A DNA stretch of 64,000 bases from Chamaecyparis obtusa. Taxonomy: Eukaryota; Streptophyta; Pinopsida; Cupressales; Cupressaceae. A program made the position numbers and the translations under genes. Shown here piece after piece: positions 34,645-47,072 of this stretch. Numbering within the stretch: the first letter of the stretch is position 1; each line of letters opens with the position of its first letter. The notes under the pieces were generated by a model that had not been told where the DNA came from, made no database searches, and was given only the letters and a program-made list of their open reading frames with translations. The DNA lies in NCBI GenBank assembly GCA_027943335.1, contig BSBK01002928.1, forward strand, positions 232,501 to 296,500, read 5' to 3'.

Positions 34645-34945
34645 TTGTTTACCAGGTTTTCACCATCTTGGCAGAGATTCTATTTTCGCTACCATGACGC
34701 CTATTTACCAGGTTTTCATTAATGGCACATTTTCTTCTTTTTCAAAAATTTTGTACTTTTCTCTTTTTTTATTTTTTTGTATTTTTTGAATATTTCATTT
34801 TTTCTGTATTTTTGATCTTTTGATTTTTTTGTATTTTTTCAATTTTGTATTTTTTTAATTATTATCAAGGTGCCTATTTACCAGGTTTTCACCAAGATAA
34901 TAGATACATCAAAGTGCCTGTTTACCAGGTTTTCACTAAGATGAT
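34645..34945. repeat. CCAGGTTTTCACCA motif cluster in B with T-rich runs
   Basis: Copies of TTACCAGGTTTTCACCA near 34650, 34707, 34879 and 34922 are joined by GCCTATTTACC and separated by T-rich tracts (34735-34860). The same layout is seen in C at 22570-22770. Confidence 0.75.
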
Positions 34946-35049
34946 CATTTTTTCAAGACATTTTACAATTTTTAGGATTTTTGCAATATATCATTTTTTT
35001 AGATTTTTTCAAGACCAATAAACATGTACATGAGCATGCCGAGAATGTC

Positions 35050-36442
35050 TCAACTGTAGAACTTCTTCAGATGAAGAGTGTTGATAGGCTCTTTGAGTTG
35101 CTCTCCTTCAGTGGTGGAGAGTCGATAAGTGCCAGACCCAAATGCTGCAATAATGACAGATAGACCAAGCCAGTTTGGTTCAAATTTCCCTTTCTAGACT
35201 CACTGCTGCTGATTTTTGGGGTTCTCTCTCAAGACAAGATCACCCACTTGGAATTCTCTTTGTCTGACTTTCTTATTGTAAGCTTTAGACATCCTCGTTT
35301 GGTATGCTCTTAGATGATTCAACACCACCTTCCAATGTTCATCAAGTAACTCAAGCTCTTGAAGCCAGGATATTCTATTTTCTTCATCAGTGATTAGGCC
35401 CCTCAGAGAAATTTGCAATGTCAGAATCTCAAACTCAATAGGTAATACTGCCTCTACTCCATAAACCAAGGCAAAAGGAGTGGCCCCTGTTGGTGTTCAA
35501 ATACTTGTTCTGTAGGCCCACAAAGTTGGATTAATCTGGAGATGCCAATCTCTACCAGATTTATGAACTATTCGGTGCAAGATTTTTAGAATTGTCTTAT
35601 TAGAAGCCTCTACTTGTCCATTACCCTGAGGATAATAGATGGATGACCAATGCTGAATAATTTTGAATTTAGTGCATGTCTATCAGGTCCTTATTTTTGA
35701 ATTGTCCCCCATTGTCAGTGATAATAGATGAGGGTATACCATATCTGCAAATGATATAGTTCAATATGAACATAGCAATGGTCTTGCCGTCAGCTACAGC
35801 TAGAGGCACTACCTCAACCCACTTGGTAAAGTAATCATTAGCTGTGATGATAAACTTGTGCCCTCATGAAGAGGAAGGATGTATCTGACCAACCAAGTCG
35901 AAGGCCCATTGTTGAAATGGCTAGAAGCTAATGAGAGTACTAAGTTCATGAGTAGGAGCATGAATCAGATTCTCATGAAATTGGCATTGCTTGCAAGTCT
36001 TGGCATATTGAACAACTTATTTTTCCATGTCTGGCTAGTAATAACCAGCTCTAATAAGTTTCTAGGCTAACGTCAAACCATTAGAATGAGACCCACAGAT
36101 ACCTTCGTGTACCTCAACTAGTGCAAGTTTGGACTCATTAGGTTCTAAGCACCTAAGGAGGGTACTGTCTAGACCCCGTCTATACAAGTCATTTTCTATG
36201 AGGACATACCGTGAAGCAGTACGAATGAGGTGACACTTTTCATTCTGGGTATAGGTGTCTAGAATGATCTGGTCATGAAGGTAGGAAAAGATATGGTGGT
36301 AGCAGGATGAATCATGTCCAATGACTGAACAAATCATCCTAGATTCAGGACTATCATAGGCAGGGTAGTGTAATGCCTCCACCAGGAATTCATGTCTGAA
36401 GTCGTTCTCTGGCATTTGTAACATTGAAGTGAGAGTGGCCAT
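35050..36442 (-). pseudogene. Element B integrase
   Basis: N-terminal part 36442-36062 reads MPENDFRHEFLVEALHYPAYD, then RCLEPNESKLALVEVHEGICGSH (start of the HHCC module). The pair KTCKQCQFHENLIHAP lies near 36000. The core has Asp in WAFDLVGQIHPSSS and Asp in SSIITDNGGQFKN near 35720, after which the frame is badly broken. The C-terminal part (35469-35200) is open with VYGVEAVLPIEFE, LQELELLDEHWKVVLNHLRA and REFQVGDLVLREN. It then runs through GKFEPNWLG to NTLHLKKFYS and a stop at 35050. Stops are frequent in the core. Inactive. Confidence 0.9.
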
Positions 36443-36474
36443 TGCATTGCTGCTTTATTGTCTACCCTTGGAAT

Positions 36475-37260
36475 CTACTGGAAAGAAATGTGTGCAAAGT
36501 ATTGTTTGAGATCATCCACCATCCTTTTGTAAGGTATTAGCTTGTCATCTTTTGTTTGGTAAACATCGTTGACTTGATTGATGATTAACTGCGAGTCTCC
36601 AAAGACCTTGAGCTCATCCACATTCCATTCAAGGGCTATCTTCATTCCATTTATGAGAGCTTCATATTCATCTATGTTGTTTGTGTAGGGAAACAACATT
36701 TTATATGCTTTTGGCAATGAGTATCTTTGAGCTGTAACAAATAGAATACTTGCACCGGATCCTTGTTGAGTGAATGATCCATCAAAGAACATGCTCCAAG
36801 ATTGATGTGTGAGAAGCATGATGGATTCATCTGGGAATTCAATACTCAAAGGCTGATGATCTTTCAAAGGAGCTTCCGCTAGCTGATCAGAAATCACTTG
36901 TCCCTTAATAGCTTTTCTTTCCACACACTCAATGTCAAATTCACTAAGTATCATTACCCATTTTGCTAATCTACCCGTGAGGGCAGCCTTGCTTAGTAGG
37001 TACTTTAGTGGATCAATTTTTGCAATAAGCCTCATGGTATGAGCTAGCATATAATGCCGCAACTTCTGAGAAGCAAATACCACTGCTAAACAAGCCTTCT
37101 CAATGGTGGAGTAATTCATTTCATAGGCAACCAATGTTCTATTGATATAGTATATGGCTCTTTCTTTATTGTTCTGATCTTCTTGAGCTAGGAGAGCACC
37201 CAAGGATGTGTTTGTTGCTAAGATGTATAGTATAAGTGGCTTCCCATGAATAGGAGGCAT
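36475..37260 (-). pseudogene. Element B RNase H plus second (archaeal-type) RNase H
   Basis: An uninterrupted 261-codon stretch carries two RNase H domains. The first (residues about 1-130) is the gypsy RNase H: ILATNTSLGALLAQEDQ, ERAIYYINRTLVAYEMNY, QKLRHYMLAHTM and AKWVMILSEFDIECVERKA. The second (residues about 150-255) reads SMFFDGSFTQQGSGASILF, EYEALINGMKIALEW and VFGDSQLIINQVNDVYQTKD. It shows the Asp, Glu, Asp catalytic order. Two RNases H in tandem are a mark of the Tat lineage. This is the best preserved pol part of B. Confidence 0.9.
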
Positions 37261-37407
37261 CAGTATAGGTGGATTAGCGAGATACTATTTTATTTGAGTA
37301 ATTCCCTTATCACATTCCTCATTCCATTCATAGGTCACATTCTTATGCAAAGTTTTAGTAAATGGTTGTGACTTGTCAGCCAACTGTGAAATAAAATGCT
37401 AGATAGA

Positions 37408-38266
37408 TTATAGCCTTCCTTGTAATCCTCTCATTTGACTGATATTCTTGGGTGGAGGCATGTCCATAATAGCTTGAAACTTTTCAGGATCAACTTCTAT
37501 GCCTTTAGCTGAAATGATATAACTCAAGAGTTTCCCAGAAGTAACACCAAAAGCACATTTCTTTGGATTAAGCCTGAGACTAAATTGTTCCATGCGGTCA
37601 AGGATGGGACCCAAGTCTATGAGGTGAGTTCTTTGTTGCATGCTTTTGGCTAAAGTATCATCCACATAATCCTCCATTGTTTTATGCATCATATCATGGA
37701 AGATAGTAGTAACAGCTCTCTGGTATGTTGCTCCAGCATTCTTAAGCCCAAAAGGCATGACATTCTAGCAAAAGGTGCCCTAGGCACATGTAAAAGTGGT
37801 CTTTTCTTGATCTTCTGGCACAATTTTTATTTGATTATAGCCAAAAAAATCCATCCATCAAGGAATACATCTCATATCATGTTGTCATGTCAACTATCAT
37901 ATCAATATTAGGTAGTGGGAAGTCATCTTTTGGACATGCCTTATTTAGATCTTTGAAATCTGTACACACACAAATGGATTTATCATGTTTAGTGACTAGA
38001 AAAATGTTTGAAATCCATTCTACATAATCAATAGTTCTTATGAAACCAGCCTTAAGAAACTTTTCTAGCTCTGCTTTAACCAAAAGCGCTATGTGTGGAT
38101 GCATCTTTCGTAGCTTATGTTTAACAGGTTTGATACCTGGTGAAATGGACAAATGATGCATGATTAGATTGGGGTCTAATCTAGGCATGTCAGAGTAGGT
38201 CCATGAAAATTTTATTTTCTTGCTCTGAAAGAATCTCATGAACTCTTCTTTTTCTTCAGCAGACAA
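37408..38266 (-). pseudogene. Element B reverse transcriptase
   Basis: The first stretch (38266-37877) reads IKFSWTYSDMPRLDPNLIMH, KHKLRKMHPHIALLVKAELE and CVCTDFKDLNKACPKDDFPL. After stops near 37875-37770, a second stretch (37758-37408) carries MPFGLKNAGATYQRAV and the active site EDYVDDTLAKS. LNPKKCAFGVTSGKLLSYII and PPPKNISQMRGLQGRL follow. YVDD is intact, but the palm between the two stretches holds several stops (for example TAG where TGG is expected before GTFC). Connection and RNase H follow directly. Confidence 0.93.
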
Positions 38267-38269
38267 TGA

Positions 38270-39841
38270 TTGTGCTAGATGAATAATCTATGGAGCAGCC
38301 TCTATACCCAAATTGACCGGTCATGTCAGCTCAATCAATACTGATGACCTCTCTTGAAAGTGACTCAAAAGCGTATCAAGTATCTCATCCTTGGGTACCT
38401 CAGAGAGGTTTTCACCCTCATATACATCTTTTAGTTTTACTATTTTTGGCTCTGATATTGCCACAAAGTGGTTTTCACCATCAGAGCATCTATTTTTTCT
38501 TCTTTTAATTTTTTGACTGAGATACTTGATATCCACCTCTGTCATGTTGACACTGCTTTCACTGGTGGAGGACATCACAGGTTTGATAGCATGGAGGTAA
38601 TAGGCTAGATCATAATCATTCTAGAATGTTAGGACTTCATTCGATTTGGAAGGGGAGTTCCAATTTATCAGATCGGGATGGGGGAGTGAAAGGGAAGTAG
38701 TGACTGGTTCAACTGCATTCATGGTATAACCCTCAAAAGCACTGATGAGCAAGTCAAGACCTAGAGTGATCTTGTTCAAAGGAGTGTTTGAATCCCTATA
38801 AGACCTTATGTCAGAAGTAGAGGACATGTTGACATTAGTGGTGTCTAATTCATGTGGCCTAGTACTAGACCCTTCACCTACTTTGAGGAGTCTTTCATAC
38901 ATGTGAATAGTATCTATGTCTACGTCATAAGTAGCATCAGACAAAGAGTTGAACTCATATTCATGTGAGTCAGTACTTGATGTGGGAATTTCATTAGCAG
39001 TATCATCAGACTCATTATTATCCCTTGTGGCATTAATAGCTTGCTGAAGTTGTTCTTGTTCAAAGTACTTTTGAAAATGGGGTGGCCTATATCGTTCACC
39101 TTGAAAATTAGGATCATCATTTAGTTTTTCTTTCCATTCCTCATATGTGAATTGATACACTAACAAAGTTTTATCAGAATCATTATCAGTATCAGTATCT
39201 GTCTCTATCATATGAACAGGTATGATAGGCTCATCAAGTTCGGCAAAGAGTGTCGCAAGATCTAGAGGAATAGGATATGGAAATGTATCTTCATCAGATT
39301 TTTCCTCTGGACTCACTTCTGGAGTGGCATCTTCAATTTCTTGTTCAGGTTCAGGCTCAAGCTCAAGAGCTAACACAAATTTCTTGGTCCCCAAATGAAA
39401 GGGAGTCTTTTTAAAGCCTAAGCCACTAGTATCTTTTATGCGGTGGCCTGTAGCTTCGATGGGTTTTAGTAAGTCATTATCATTTTTCCCTATAGGACCA
39501 CTCCCCTTATAACTAAAGTGCTTCATGATCTTGAAGGCTTCACTGTATGGTTCTTGCTCTAAATCTGGAGATGGAGTGGTTGTTTCAGCTATTTCTTTTC
39601 CTTTATAGATCCATGCTCTGATAGCTCTCTATTCATCCTCATCTTCAAAAGGTCTAGAGGCCCTTACAAAGGCACCATCATAAACTATTTGAGGAGGAGT
39701 ATTAGAAAGTTTTTTGTCCTCATAAGGTCTCCCATAAGAGCATGGAGACAGAGGTAGAGCAGCCAGTGATAGCACAGGTTCCATTTGGTATTCTCTCATG
39801 CTTGTATCCTTAAGTCTCAAAGTTTGTTCCATTTCTTTCAA
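38270..39841 (-). pseudogene. Element B protease-RT linker with G-patch-like motif
   Basis: The stretch 39841-39629 reads YGRPYEDKKLSNTPPQIV, and after a stop the stretch 39526-38621 (301 codons) is open. It begins MKHFSYKGSGPIGKNDNDLL and continues RIKDTSGLGFKKTPFHLG, a decayed G-patch as in E and G. It then turns very acidic (LELEPEPEQEIEDATPE). A further ORF (38578-38321) has VDIKYLSQKIKRRKNR and GENHFVAISEPKIVKLKDVY, both shared with E and G. This is an unusually long linker between protease and RT. Its function is unknown. Confidence 0.7.
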
Positions 39842-39879
39842 CTTAGCATCATAAAACTCAGTGGATTCTCTATTTTCTG

Positions 39880-40478
39880 GAACAAAGCTATCTACGATTT
39901 GTGCAAGAGTGTTGCAAGAGCAATTGGTATTTGTAGGTACAGTGACTTCCGACCCATGGATGGAAAATTAATGCATTGATGGTACGTGGATGGAACAGCC
40001 TGCATCTCATGAATCCAAGGCCTACCCAACAAGATATTGTAGGCAAGAGGAATATTAAGCACTTGGAAAGTAACATCTCTCTCAACAGAACCTACGCAGA
40101 TAGGTAGCACAACTAAGCCTTGGGACTTGTGTTCTTCCTCATCATAAGCTTTGATGTAATCTTTTTGCGATGGTCTATACAATTCTCATCATAACCTAGC
40201 TGAGTGAGTAGTTTAGTGGAACATATATTAACACCAGCATCATTGTCTATGAGCACTCGGTGAATGTGCTTAGGACCTATCATGAGCTCTATATGCAAGG
40301 GAGCGTTATGCGGGTGACTCAAAGATTGATCATCTTCTTCAGAGAAGGATAAATAGTGAGGCAAAATCAAATGACCCACCATAGATTGGAACTGGTTGAG
40401 ATCGAGATCCTTGGGAATGTTTGCCTCAGCAAGGGCCTTATCCAAAATCTGCCTGTGGGCAGGCGAGATCTTCAACAA
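39880..40478 (-). pseudogene. Element B protease
   Basis: ORF 40478-40113 opens with LKISPAHRQILDKALAEANI, then HPHNAPLHIELMIG and the retropepsin box RVLIDNDAGVNICSTKLL, which keeps the catalytic Asp. An overlapping frame (40182-39892) continues IKAYDEEEHKSQGLVVLP, then LAYNILLGRPWIHEMQAVPS. The frameshift between them lies near 40150. It would process the gag-pol polyprotein. Confidence 0.85.
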
Positions 40479-40499
40479 CTTAAAAATGGTAATCTGAGC

Positions 40500-43108
40500 A
40501 TTGGTTCACTAGAGTTGATCTAAGATGCTATAACTAGCTGAGCTAGCTATAGGAATAGATTTCATGTTTTTGTTGGCGGGGCCAATAGCAGTCTTATCCG
40601 CAATTTTCTTCGGAGTGGATGCGGGAGTATCAGGTCTCTTATCCATAGTTTTCTTTGGAGTGGATGTGGAAGCATTTAGACCTTTCAAAACAACTCTTCC
40701 TCATGATCGAGTGACAACATTAGCACAGTCTTGAGATTGTTTAGATTCAGATGAACGAGACGCAAAGCTATGCAAGATAAAAGGAGTCTTAGATTTGGGA
40801 GCATCACCGCTCCCTTTAGAAGTGATCACGTCATAATACTCTATCTCGATAGGTTTGATCATACCAATAACATTGTCATTATTAGTGTATGTGTAATTGA
40901 CTTTAGCATTGGTATTCTTGGTGTTTGAAGACTCACCCTTCTTATGAGGAGGGAAGGGATCCTTAAAAGATTGGTGGTCAGAATTCTTATTATGATTCTC
41001 CACAAGGATGTCACCATTCTCAATGAGATCTTGAACTTTATGCTTTAGTTGGAGACAAGTAGAAGTCTTATGACCAATGTTCTAGTGATAGTCACAGTAA
41101 GCATTATCATTCCACCAATGATGTCATGGTTGTGGATCATAAGTACACTTTTCTAAAGGAGTAAGAACCTGATTTTCTATAAGAGTTTTATAGACCACAT
41201 CAAGAGGCTCTCCCAAAGAGGTGAAATCACACTTGGGTTGAGAGGCCCAAGGTTTGTTCCTAGCAAATCGTGAAGTTTGTTGATTATCTGTTGTGGTCTT
41301 TTCGACATCCTTAGCTACTTGTATACTGGAAGTAAGATTAAAAGTAGGCTTTGAAGGCTTCGCAGTAACATTATCCACCACTCCATCATTTAATACATCT
41401 CTATTCTTATTGGAAGTCTATCCTTTATCCTTGTTTGTGGAGAATCCTTGTTTATTGTCCTTATTCAAAGTTAATTCTCCCTTCTTGATCATAAAGGCCT
41501 CTATCTGCACTGCTTGTTTGATCATACTATCAAAAGTAAGAGGACCTTGCAATTGTATTTGGTATCTGAAGTCTGGGACAAGATTGTCCAAGAAAATTTT
41601 GAGTCTCTCAGACTCTGGTAGCTTATGAGGACACTTCATACATAATTGTCTCCACCTTTGGAGGAATGTTAGGAAAGATTCTCCTTGTCATTGTTTTAAG
41701 TTGCAAAGATCCTAGATGTTGATCGAATGTTGAATATTATGTGAGTAGTGCTGGAGAAAAAGATTAGCCATTTCATCAAAAGTTTTAATACCAGTAGGCA
41801 ATCTAGGGAACCATTCCATAGCTGGTCCACCCAAACTACAAGGAAACAAGTGCATAAGATATGTCTAATCGTGCATGAATTCCATAGATGATGCACCAAA
41901 CTCCCTTAATTGATCTTGGGGATCAGTTACACCCAAGTATTTTTCATATTTAGGGAGTTCTACACCTCTAGGAAAAGGTGGCATATGAAGACTTCTGTCA
42001 AAAGGGAAAGGACAAATACTTTCCATCATAAATTGTTGAGCGGGTTTATCTTTATTCCTCACAAGTTGACTAATCTGATCTTGCATTTCTCAGACCATCT
42101 TTTGCAACTTTGCAGTCTCAGTTTCTTCTTCCTTAGCTACGAGTGTTTCAACTTGATAGTCTCGGGGTAACTTGGCCCCTTGTTTAGCTAGCTCAAGGAA
42201 GTACTTTTCTTTCTCCTCTAGGAGAAGGATCTCCATCATTTAATAAGACCCTTATTAGCTTTAGCAGTGTCTATATCCTGTTGAGTTATCACTTCATTTT
42301 CATTCCCAAGAATCTCATAAATACTTGAAATCTAATCTTGTTGCTGATCATCTTGGTTTCGATCGAATGGAGGAGGATGATAGAAATAGGCGGGTTGTTG
42401 ATCACCTTGAAGTTTTCTTCGAGATTGATCATCATTGTGGTACTGATTTTGGTCATGTTGAGACTGACCATGAGGTTTCTCATTCCAAGGTTGAGCATGA
42501 TGTGGGTCATTAGAAGATTGACCATGATATTGATTGTTTTGAGATTGATCAAAGGTTTGACTGTACTTGCTCGGTTGGAAATCAAACGGATCTCCCATCT
42601 TGCTATAGGCTTGCGCAGTACAAAAATTCTTAATGAAATGATATGTCCAATGCTGAAAGGGCATAGCCATAGTAACCTTTGGTGAATGAATAGGATCAAA
42701 AGATTTAACAAATTTAGGTGAGAAGATATCGTCAATAGTATCACTAGGTTCAATGATAGGACTATTCTCAGCAGGATCAACAGGTACGATAATAGGATTA
42801 GTCTAAGGAAGGGGTCTTCCAAAGTTGTGAAACAATGATTTCTCTTGGAAGAATGAGTTGTCTTGCTCTTGAAATGAAAAACCAAGTTGCACTTCAAACA
42901 ATGGATTAAAACACTCTTGAAACACTGGAGGTGATGGTTGAGATGGACTATCTTTCGAAGTATTCAATGAGGAAATTGAAGATATCTCACAAAGTTCAAA
43001 TTTCACAATAGATTCAAGAGGATCTATTTCTTGATTAGGAGGTTCGCTTCTACCTTGATCAGGATTCTGAATGGGATAAGTCTTGCCACTTCTAGTCGTG
43101 ACAATCAT
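40500..43108 (-). pseudogene. Element B gag, decayed
   Basis: The start at 43108 reads MIVTTRSGKTYPIQNPDQGR. Gln/His-rich sequence follows (42670-42332, with many Asp-Gln and His-Gln pairs). The capsid-like part begins near 42086 (SICPFPFDRSLHMPPFPRGV, ELPKYEKYLG) and continues with FLTFLQRWRQ, LPESERLKIFLDNLVPDFRY and MIKQAVQIEAFMIKKGEL. The zinc knuckle near 41090 has the spacing CX2HX4HX4C (CDYH, GHKTSTC), with one stop inside. It is followed by LQLKHKVQDLIENGDI. Frame is lost between about 42330 and 42090 and again near 41700. Confidence 0.85.
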
Positions 43109-45301
43109 AAATGAAGATGAAATGAGAGAAGACTCAGGATAATGCTAAACTCAGTCTCTAAGAACAACGCAAAGGAGATAAAGGCTAGAACAGCCAAGAT
43201 GCAAGATGGACCTGGTACGAATCATCAAAAGAGGTGGCTAGAACAGCCAAGATAAGACTATCGCAACATGAGATACAAAAGGCATAAAGAGATAAGGTAA
43301 ACCAATGAGAGACGACATGAGTCAAAGCAAAGATCAATCGATTCCTAACTCAAAACAACTAATTTCTGACAGTGAACGACATGAAAGTAGAAAAATAGAC
43401 CTCAGACAAAAAGTAGATCAGATGAAAAGTCAAACAGTCAATGGCAAACAGGTCTCTATTTTGAAAACTGGGCTACAATCTCACGCGAGAGAGCACCAGG
43501 CCATGCAAGAGAACACCAATCTTTGCATGAGAGAACAAAGTCTCATGCGAGAGAGTGCTCTGAAGAGTGAAACTTTGCGCGGGAAAAGTGCAAAATCTGA
43601 CAATCTGACATAGTTTTTGAGGTTAAAGTTGAATTTTGAGGTACAGCCTGAATTGATGTCTGACAGAAAATCCAGTTTCCTAATAGGTTTGAAGAGCAGT
43701 TTAATCAAAAATCTCATTTTAGGATGTCAAGCATTCGTTTAAAGACACAAAGGTTCAAATCAAGCAGTTATGATACAAGAAGCAGTCGTTAACAGACCTA
43801 TCAATGACAAAGCAACTTGATAGCATCAGGGGAGTCTTTGTTTGATAATGATTGGACAATGTTTAAGACTCGATAACAAACACATAGCTTAGCCCTACAA
43901 AAAAATGGTGAGAAGACAAAACCTTTGCCCCATTGCTTATGTGCATACGTGCACCTCACACAGCCATGTCACCCCCTAGAGGGTGCCCATGTTTTCAGTG
44001 TTTCCAAGGACTCAATAGTGTACATTCAAAGGTTACCCTTGTAGCAAGGGCCAGTGTTGCAACCACCTTCAAGCATCCAAGTGTATGCCTATGATGAGAA
44101 TCTACGGGAAAGATTCTTCCCCCTCCCTACGCAAAGATTATGACTCCTTTCGGAGGTGAACCAGGTAGGCCACTAGCTAAGGAATTTTTTTAATAGGCTT
44201 CCATTCATGCTAACCTTTGGTGCCCCCGATACAGGGTTGAGGCCTTGTAGCCACACCAACACCCGAAAGTCATACACCCCCTCAAGCAGGGCTAGGAGCG
44301 GTGCCGCTCAATATAACAGACAGAGCCTTCTCAAGATGATAGTCAAAGTCTTGAGAAGGAAGCTAACATGGTTTTGGAGTCTTTAGACTCAACAAAACAT
44401 TCTTTATTAGAGTGAGGCAGAATCACCGGTGATAGGTGCGTACTCACTTGGGTCGTTCCCGGAGGTTCAACTTCTGGCAGGCCCTCTAAAGGTGACACAA
44501 CTTGGTTTAGATCTGAGGGTTTGATTTTATGTTTCTCTCAAAGAGAGAAGAGCATACTTCTCTACCTCATCACTTCACCCAAACACATCAAGAAGATTCA
44601 TCACCGAGTTAGCTTCACTCCACCACAACTACAAGCTTTTGGGTTTCTGTTTCTCTCAAAGAAAGAAGAGCATAATCCCCTGGCTAATAGAAGGGTAAAG
44701 ATTCACTACCTTTCTCCGCTTCCCCAAGAATTTGTCATATTAGTAAGATCATTAGGATTTCGGGTTCATTCATGGTCATCACCTCCATATAATGAAGAGC
44801 CAAATTCCCTACTCACTATCAAAATCCTCAAGAAATTTTAACGAAGCCCTATTTAGACTATGTGAATGAAAGCAAGAAATAAACACAACATTTTAGCAAG
44901 TCTTCGACTAACATCCTGTAATCAAACCATTCACACATTTTATGTTCTTGGTCAAACGTCTTGCAGAAAACTATTACGCTGTGAAAATAATAGAGAAATA
45001 ATAAACAACAGCAAACAAGAAACTATCAGAAATCTGAAACAGGAAAGATAGAAATTAAAAATTTTAAACCACTGTATCCAAATCTCGTGCAAGGAAGTAC
45101 TCCACAGCACACGAGAAAGTACAGGGCACCGCACAAGGATGCATCAGCTCATGTGAGAGAGTGCTACAGGGAGTGACTCTTTACACAACATGCTCTGGAT
45201 TCTCATGCGAGAATCCATACACAGATAGTACAGACGCACGACAGAGCTTAAATTTCCTGTCAAAAAAAAAAAGAGAATGAGGCCAGAAATTGATCTTTCT
45301 A
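43109..45301 (-). other. Element B leader, non-coding
   Basis: This 2.2 kb region between the primer site and gag has no gene. Clusters of TCTCRTGCGAGA-like motifs stand at both ends: 45080-45215 next to the primer site and 43470-43585 next to gag. The middle (43900-44520) is G/C-richer. Open stretches of up to about 105 codons on the plus strand show no family resemblance. Confidence 0.7.
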
Positions 45302-45318
45302 CCCCACGGTGGGCACCA
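45302..45318 (-). promoter_or_regulatory. Element B primer binding site
   Basis: The minus strand reads TGGTGCCCACCGTGGGG, three bases inside the 5' LTR. It is almost identical to the sites of C and G. Confidence 0.75.
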
Positions 45319-45321
45319 AAA

Positions 45322-46344
45322 TGTATGTGGTGGAATGTGGACCTCGAATCCAACTACACACGCAACATGGTCATTACTCACATGATCAAATTACAAGAAA
45401 GAGTATGAATTACTCAATCTGAAATCCATCATGAAGCAACCTATTGCCTCCTATGTAGATGGGGTGTTTAATTACTCTTAGATTGGAGAGCCAACAACCA
45501 TAAGGCCGATTCTACAATGGAGGATTTTCAAAAGCTATGATGATAAGCAAAAACTGAATTAAACTAGAATGAGTGCAATTTAATCTAAGATGCTTTAAAA
45601 GAAATATGATATTAATCTAGATAGCTTGAAAGGAAATATGAAGTGCAGATTATTCTAAAGTACTTGAAAGAAATATGAGATTAGACTAAGCTATGAGCAA
45701 ATAAGCCAAACTAAGTATATGAATATGCAATATTAAACTAAATGGAAATTGTAATAAAATGCAATTAAAAGCCTTGAAATTGAGACACAAAAATACTATA
45801 GTTCAATTACTTTAAAAAATTGGTCCCCTTGAATGAAGAAATGAGGCTCATTAAGTAGAAAAGCCTGGGAAGACAATGAAGGGGTTCTTGATTTGAAACT
45901 CCTGACTCTTCATTCCCATTTGAGACAAAAATGCATAAATTACTTATTAAAAGAATGGAAAATGCCACACAAGGTCACCTTTCAAAAATATTATGAATTG
46001 GTAATTCAAAAATGAGTGTCCATTCAAATAACAAGTAATTATTAATTCATTTTCATGAATATTAGCCAAATGGGGTGGGTTTAATTTAATTCTAAGTACT
46101 TAGGACTTTAGGATTAAATTAATTTATCATAGGGGTAATTTAGCTAATAAAAGTCGAAGACTTTAGGAATTAATTTTAATATTTGATTAATGCAATTTAG
46201 GGTCTTTGCAATTGACATCAAGTCGAATTAAGTCAGGTAGGAGAGAGAAAATTGCCTAGGAAACTAGGACTTTGGAGATGTAAAATTGACGAAAATGCAC
46301 CAAAATTGATTGAATTTATTAGGTGCCAATTTCAGGGTATTACA
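45322..46344 (-). repeat. Element B 5' LTR
   Basis: It begins TGTATGTGGTGG and ends CAGGGTATTACA, followed by the ctttc duplication. It is aligned with 15640-16660 over its whole length. The last 12 bases resemble the ends of the C and G LTRs. Confidence 0.93.
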
Positions 46345-46349
46345 CTTTC

Positions 46350-47060
46350 CGACGATATCTTGTTTGCTCAATTTTGACACCGTATACTCAAGTTATGAGC
46401 AAAAAACCATCAAGTGCTACGGAGGGCCCAAAATGGTGTCTAGATGTGCTGACTTCAACACTTCACAGGCTTAAAATTGACGGCCAAATGACCGTCACAA
46501 CATGCAAGCCCCCTGGGGCTAAAATTCTAGCCCTTGGTCACCATATGACCAGGGGCTAAAACTACATTTGTTGGCTTAAATTTGATGGCAAAATGGCCGT
46601 CACCATCCAAAAAGGAATATATATATTCCAAAATTGCATGCATGCCTCGGGATCTGTGTCAGGCCATTCAAATGTTTGTCTCGATTTGTGTGCCAATTTT
46701 TTTGGTCTTGATTTACATGTTGGATAGTAAAAATTTTGCCTTGATTTATGTGCCAAAATAGAGAATTCTACTACAAGAAGCATGCCAGTCCATACAAATG
46801 TCGCCTTGGGAAGTGTGCTAAGCTATATGGTACCAAAAAAATACCCCAAAATGCAAAGTTCTCCAAATTTGATGTGTTTTATATCAAAATAGGGGTTTTT
46901 GGGTGCTGTAAGCTCAACGGTGAGGTTGTTTTGAGCTCAAAGTGCACCAAAATTTAGAGACCCCCTAATTTCAATAAAAAACAAAAAAAAGCCCTAATCT
47001 AAAACAGGTGAATTTCTAATCTCTGAATCCTTCAAACGCAAACAAGTTGTAGCAGATTAG
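46350..47060 (-). other. Element D interior, 5' half, non-coding
   Basis: This continues the D sequence interrupted at 15634. A stem-loop lies at 46528-46558 (TAGCCCTTGGTCA and TGACCAGGGGCTA arms). A repeated block reads CTTAAAATTGACGGCCAAAT near 46470 and, in a variant, near 46573. No coding motif is seen. Confidence 0.6.
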
Positions 47061-47072
47061 GCTATGATACCA
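47061..47072 (-). promoter_or_regulatory. Element D primer binding site
   Basis: The minus strand reads TGGTATCATAGC, directly next to the 5' LTR. It is one base from TGGTATCAGAGC, the usual plant site for initiator-Met tRNA. Confidence 0.85.

Larger units (their letters stand above)
15640..46344 (-). mobile_element. Element B: large Tat-type retrotransposon with antisense PMD gene
   Basis: LTRs at 15640-16660 and 45322-46344 flank a minus-strand element, with a perfect 5-base target duplication ctttc (15635-15639, 46345-46349). Without element C the length is about 18.3 kb, unusually long even for Tat elements. Minus-strand order is 5' LTR, primer site, 2.2 kb leader, gag, protease, G-patch linker, RT, RNase H, second RNase H, integrase, a long 3' region, polypurine tract and 3' LTR. 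The 3' region contains tandem repeats and a PMD gene on the plus strand. By eye the LTRs agree at roughly 95 of 100 positions in the stretches compared. All genes have stops. Confidence 0.93.

Noticed and set aside
42325..42685. Plus-strand ORFs over the gag of B
   Set aside because: They mirror the Gln/His-rich gag sequence on the minus strand.
43900..44520. rRNA or tRNA fragment in the G/C-richer part of the leader of B
   Set aside because: No cloverleaf or conserved rRNA word could be found by reading.
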